From the NCBI GenBank assembly GCA_030588275.1, contig JAUUYJ010000037.1:1-13575 (forward strand): a stretch of DNA of 13,575 nt, in the 5' to 3' direction. The DNA is from Candidatus Zixiibacteriota bacterium. Its GTDB lineage: Bacteria > Zixibacteria > MSB-5A5 > GN15 > JAAZOE01. The notes under the pieces were generated by a model. It did no database searches, had not been told where the DNA came from, and saw only the letters and a program-made list of their open reading frames with translations. Of this stretch, positions 13,230 through 13,575 are shown piece after piece. Both the position numbers and the translations under genes were made by a program. Position 1 is the first letter of the stretch; each line of letters starts with the position of its first letter.

Positions 13230-13575
13230 TTATCCCATCATCCGGGAAACCATATCGACCATCCGACTGGAAAAACCCCATTCGTTGTCATACCAACTAA
13301 ACAGCTTGGCAAATTTGCCCTTTGCCATCGTCATCTCCGGGTCGAAGATTGACGAATGTGGATTTCCGGTGACATCAATCGAAACGATCGGGTCTTCACA
13401 GTATTCCAAAATCCCCTTCATCCGTCCTTCGGAGGCCGCCTTAACGCAGGCGTTCAGTTCGTCGGCGGTAACTTCTTTACCCAAATTGACAGCCAGATCA
13501 ACAATCGAGTTTACCGGGGTTGGTACACGAATAGCACATCCATCCATCTTACCGGTTAGCTGAGGCATCACCAGA
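13230..13575 (-). CDS. gap: Glyceraldehyde-3-phosphate dehydrogenase, C-terminal part
   Basis: The final 114 or so residues of type I GAPDH; the 5' part, including the NAD domain and the catalytic Cys, lies beyond the right edge. Visible are LTGKMDGCAIRVPTPVNS, SSIFDPE and the C-terminal signature WYDNEWGFSSR, so the frame is intact to its stop. It is the enzyme acting just before phosphoglycerate kinase and precedes pgk by 18 nt in the same operon. The promoter is not in the window. Confidence 0.96.
   Translation of the reverse strand, partial: LVMPQLTGKMDGCAIRVPTPVNSIVDLAVNLGKEVTADELNACVKAASEGRMKGILEYCEDPIVSIDVTGNPHSSIFDPEMTMAKGKFAKLFSWYDNEWGFSSRMVDMVSRMMG

Overview
The window is bacterial chromosome of roughly balanced base composition, with SD-led genes and clear sigma70-type promoters. 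Gene content points to an anaerobe or facultative anaerobe: a four-subunit ferredoxin-dependent 2-oxoacid oxidoreductase, a HydB/HndC-type flavin/iron-sulfur module and a secreted multihaem cytochrome c. The sequence does not fix the phylum. An uncultured Gram-negative lineage (FCB group, Zixibacteria-like, or deltaproteobacterial) would fit, but that is a guess.

Layout. (1) Positions 6601 to 1, minus strand: one long operon. A promoter at about 6573-6601 precedes a SIMIBI-class P-loop ATPase, then korD-korA-korB-korC, then a NuoE-like subunit, a NuoF-like subunit with extra iron-sulfur domains, and a NuoG-N-terminus-like iron-sulfur protein that runs off the left edge. Gaps are 7-19 nt, and korC overlaps the NuoE-like gene by 4 nt (ATGA), so the 2-oxoacid oxidoreductase and the diaphorase-like module appear to be made together. 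(2) 6765-8713: a divergent pair. A secreted NodB-type deacetylase (minus) has its promoter so close that its mRNA may be leaderless. A membrane-anchored alpha/beta hydrolase (plus) has a near-consensus promoter. (3) 8714-9354: an RNA-rich intergenic region with a structured hairpin ending in a U-run on the minus strand (candidate sRNA or terminator), three CACACCA boxes 19-20 bp apart, and a tRNA-Gln(UUG) with its own promoter. (4) 9355-10646: a monocistronic multihaem cytochrome c (nine CXXCH plus one CX5CH) with a consensus promoter and a 17-bp palindrome in its leader. (5) 10667-13575, minus strand: gap(partial)-pgk-tpiA-secG-tRNA-Leu(GAG), ended by a strong intrinsic terminator.

How the genes work together. 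The KOR subunits would oxidise 2-oxoglutarate (or, in reverse, carboxylate succinyl-CoA) with ferredoxin. The adjacent NuoEF-like pair, which has HydC/HydB architecture, could exchange electrons between ferredoxin and NAD(P). The catalytic partner of the third iron-sulfur subunit lies outside the window. The glycolytic cluster is ordinary central metabolism linked to secG and a tRNA.
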